Origin: Ruminococcus flavefaciens
Lineage (GTDB): Bacteria > Bacillota > Clostridia > Oscillospirales > Ruminococcaceae
Assembly: GCA_002371825.1 (NCBI GenBank)
Contig: DFHF01000023.1
Location: forward strand, 1-15,019
Reading direction: 5' to 3'
Length of the DNA stretch: 15,019 nucleotides
Made by a program: the position numbers and the translations under genes. Every line of letters begins with the position of its first letter. Positions within the stretch are counted from its first letter, which is position 1. Shown in pieces: positions 12,910 to 15,019 of the stretch. The notes beneath the pieces are model-generated. The model did not search any database. It saw only the letters and a program-made list of their open reading frames with translations, and was not told the DNA's origin.

Positions 12910-13962
12910 GTGGACGACAGAAAGCTGAAAATACTCGCTGCAATTGTGGACGAATATGTCCGGACAGGCGAACCCGTTGGCTCGAAAGCGATCTCTAAGC
13001 TTGATCATATCAACGTTTCAGCAGCTACTATCAGAAATGATATGGCGGCTCTGGAACAGATGGGCTACCTTGAACAGCCCCATACCTCAGCAGGAAGAGT
13101 TCCTACTTTTATGGGATACAGACTCTATATCGATGAGCTGATGTCTCCCCCTGAACTCTCCGATGAGGAAAAACAAAGGCTGGACGATATGCTGGGCGGA
13201 GAGGACACTCCGGAGGAACTCCTCATTCAGAACGCTGCTGCTGCTCTTACTGAACTCACTCAATGTGCCGCAGTAGTTACCAATCCCACTCCAAGATTCT
13301 CAGTAATTTCAAAGGTCGAGGTAATACCTACAGGAAAAAGACTTTACGTCATTCTCCTGATAACCTCCAACGGAAGCATCAAAAATAAGGCCTGCCGTCT
13401 GGAATTCGACCTCAGCCATGAACAGCTTGAATTCTTTACACATTATATAGAAGAGAATCTCAACGGTGTTTCCGTTGATGAGCTTTCCGAGGAAATGTTC
13501 GATAAAATGGTGGCCGCTGTCAGCGCTTACATGATATCACTTTCCCCTCTGGTAAAGGGCATCTCGGAGCTCTCAGAAGACCTCCGCCAGCAGGAACTTA
13601 CTGTAAAGGGCAGCGAAAAGCTGCTCTCCTGCGAAGAGCTGGATAAAATGGAGGTCGTAAGATTCATTGAGCATAAGGACGGCCTCAGTAATCTTCTGGA
13701 AGACGCTTTCAGCGGGATACAGGTAAAGTTCGGCTCCGAAAACAACAGCTTTGCAATAGGCAATTCAAGCCTTATCGTCTCCAAATACCGCAAAGACGGC
13801 AAGGAGGCTGGCTCCCTCGGCGTTATAGGTCCGATGAGAGTCGATTATAAAAAGATCATCCCTTATGTTGAATACCTGACCCAGAAGATCTCCTATCTTA
13901 TGTCAGGTGACAGCGATGACATAATTAACGGCGATCCCACTGACATAAGCGGTAAGCCGTAG
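12910..13962 (+). CDS. hrcA: Heat-inducible transcription repressor HrcA
   Basis: Represses heat-shock operons through CIRCE and depends on GroEL for activity. The N-terminal winged helix-turn-helix is clear: RKLKILAAIVDEYVRTGEPV, then VSAATIRNDMAALEQMGYLEQPHTSAGRVPT. The rest is the usual effector domain; the total of 350 residues is normal. A GTG at 12904 is in frame, but GAAAGGG ends at 12900, only three bases away. GTG 12910 is nine bases away and gives the family start M-D-D-R-K-L-K, so it is preferred. It is the first gene of the operon, 16 bases before grpE, with the operator just upstream (autoregulation). Confidence 0.96.
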   Translation: MDDRKLKILAAIVDEYVRTGEPVGSKAISKLDHINVSAATIRNDMAALEQMGYLEQPHTSAGRVPTFMGYRLYIDELMSPPELSDEEKQRLDDMLGGEDTPEELLIQNAAAALTELTQCAAVVTNPTPRFSVISKVEVIPTGKRLYVILLITSNGSIKNKACRLEFDLSHEQLEFFTHYIEENLNGVSVDELSEEMFDKMVAAVSAYMISLSPLVKGISELSEDLRQQELTVKGSEKLLSCEELDKMEVVRFIEHKDGLSNLLEDAFSGIQVKFGSENNSFAIGNSSLIVSKYRKDGKEAGSLGVIGPMRVDYKKIIPYVEYLTQKISYLMSGDSDDIINGDPTDISGKP

Positions 13963-13978
13963 GAAAGGAGAATGTGAA

Positions 13979-14554
13979 ATGGATATCAGCGATAAGACAA
14001 CTGATCCCCAGGAAGAACTTGAGGAGGATGCCGCTGAGCAGGCCGATGAGGAAACTGCTGTAAACGATTCCCCCGATGATGAAGACGATGCAGTAAGCGA
14101 ATACAACGATACCGCTTCACAGTTCGCTGAACTGGAGGAATCTCTTCACGAGGTAAACGATAAGTACATCAGGCTCTTCGCCGAGTACGATAATTTCAGA
14201 AAGAGAACTGCCAAGGAGAAAACAGGTATCTATCAGGACGCTTCTGTCCAGTGCATAGATAAGCTTCTCCCCGTTATCGACAGCTTTGAACGCTCCCTTG
14301 AGGCAGACTGCTCCGATGAGAACTTCAAAAACGGTATGCAGATGATCTGGGGACAGATGAAGGACTTCCTCACTAAGATGAATGTCACTGAGATAGAGGC
14401 TCTTGGTGCGGAGTTCGACCCAAATGTTCACAACGCCATCCAGCAGCTCGACGGCACAGACTACGCAAGCAATCACGTTTGTCAGGTCTTCCAGAAGGGC
14501 TATATGTTAGGCGATAAACTGATCAGACCCGCTATGGTGGCTGTTGCAGTTTAG
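13979..14554 (+). CDS. grpE: Nucleotide exchange factor GrpE
   Basis: Releases ADP from DnaK in the chaperone cycle. The 191 residues match the family: an acidic N-terminal stretch (about 1-50), a long coiled coil (about 50-110, including LFAEYDNFRKRTAKE), a four-helix part, and the C-terminal beta domain with FDPNVHNAI and the signature QKGYMLGDKLIRPAMVAV at the end. ATG 13979 has AAGGAG eight bases upstream. It follows hrcA by 16 bases. Confidence 0.96.
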   Translation: MDISDKTTDPQEELEEDAAEQADEETAVNDSPDDEDDAVSEYNDTASQFAELEESLHEVNDKYIRLFAEYDNFRKRTAKEKTGIYQDASVQCIDKLLPVIDSFERSLEADCSDENFKNGMQMIWGQMKDFLTKMNVTEIEALGAEFDPNVHNAIQQLDGTDYASNHVCQVFQKGYMLGDKLIRPAMVAVAV

Positions 14555-14665
14555 TCAATCCGCTATGCAGGATCCGTAATCAATGGATCCGGCAGAAAAA
14601 CAGTATTAAAACCTTTTTCATGATCCGGAAACATGATCGTGAATCGAAAATTGGAGGAATATATT
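14555..14665 (+). other. grpE-dnaK intercistronic region with inverted repeats
   Basis: It contains two GGATCC blocks (about 14569-14589) that can pair with each other and a direct CATGATC repeat, but no T run and no second CIRCE. It may contribute to mRNA processing or stability that sets the DnaK level; this is inference. Confidence 0.4.
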
Positions 14666-15019
14666 ATGGGAAAAATTATTGGTATCGATCTTGGTACAAC
14701 TAACTCTTGCGTAGCCGTTATGGAAGGCGGCAACGCTGTTGTCATCCCTAACAGTGAGGGTGCAAGAACAACTCCTTCTGTCGTTGCTTTCACAAACAAC
14801 GGCGAGCGTCTCGTTGGCCAGGTAGCTAAGAGACAGGCTATCACAAACCACGACAGAACCGTTTCTTCTATCAAGAGACACATGGGTTCTGATTATAAAG
14901 TTGCTATCGACGGCAAGAACTATACTCCTCAGGAGATCTCCTCTATGATACTCCAGAAGCTCAAGGCTGACGCTGAGGCTTATCTCGGTGAGCCCGTTAC
15001 AGAGGCTGTTATCACAGTT
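14666..15019 (+). CDS. dnaK: Chaperone protein DnaK (Hsp70), N-terminal part, cut by window edge
   Basis: An ATP-dependent chaperone that works with GrpE and DnaJ. The first 118 residues are present and the frame is open to the window end. The start of the ATPase domain is clear: IIGIDLGTTNSCVAVMEGG is the phosphate-1 loop, followed by the family's EGARTTPSVVAF and LVGQVAKRQAITN, and later YTPQEISSMILQKLKADAE. ATG 14666 has GGAGG about nine bases upstream. Codon use is strongly biased, as expected of an abundant protein. dnaJ is likely downstream but not visible. Confidence 0.97.
   Translation, partial: MGKIIGIDLGTTNSCVAVMEGGNAVVIPNSEGARTTPSVVAFTNNGERLVGQVAKRQAITNHDRTVSSIKRHMGSDYKVAIDGKNYTPQEISSMILQKLKADAEAYLGEPVTEAVITV

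Overview
The window looks like chromosomal DNA of a low-to-mid GC Gram-positive anaerobe of the Clostridia, most likely a Ruminococcus-type Oscillospiraceae. The evidence is a threonyl T-box leader, a perfect CIRCE operator before hrcA-grpE-dnaK, consensus SigA-type promoters with 17-base spacers, strong AGGAG ribosome binding sites, serine-rich lipoproteins, and an aspartate kinase of the clostridial VVPSAPGKR type. Genus assignment is inference. No phage or plasmid backbone is visible.

Layout. Positions 1-885 hold no protein gene. The 5' part of a tRNA-Thr(CGU) on the minus strand runs off the left edge, followed by about six tandem tRNA-derived repeats that keep a D arm and, in three units, a CGU anticodon arm, but lack a recognisable 3' half. 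Their stems change in a compensated way. Units 4 and 5 carry a structured insertion of about 105 bases at the anticodon loop. Next come a GNAT acetyltransferase and a small lipoprotein (both minus), aspartate kinase (plus) and a hotdog thioesterase (plus). A T-box leader at 4515-4751 heads an unusual operon: an unknown acidic protein, a REP-associated tyrosine transposase (RAYT) overlapping it by one base, then thrS. REP-like palindromes with the GTAG foot occur twice in frame inside the RAYT gene and four more times between thrS and mscL.

From 8052 to 10085, mscL and a large zinc-ribbon protein with 36-bp and 66-bp coding tandem repeats form a minus-strand operon. From about 10500 a plus-strand unit with a long structured leader encodes a VanY-type D,D-carboxypeptidase and a cyclophilin-type lipoprotein. 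The window ends with the HrcA-regulated heat-shock operon hrcA-grpE-dnaK; dnaK is cut by the right edge.

The parts most worth a second look are the tRNA-like array, the transposase that carries its own probable target palindromes in its coding frame while sitting under T-box control, the repeat-built zinc-ribbon protein, and the structured leader before the carboxypeptidase gene, which could occlude its ribosome binding site.
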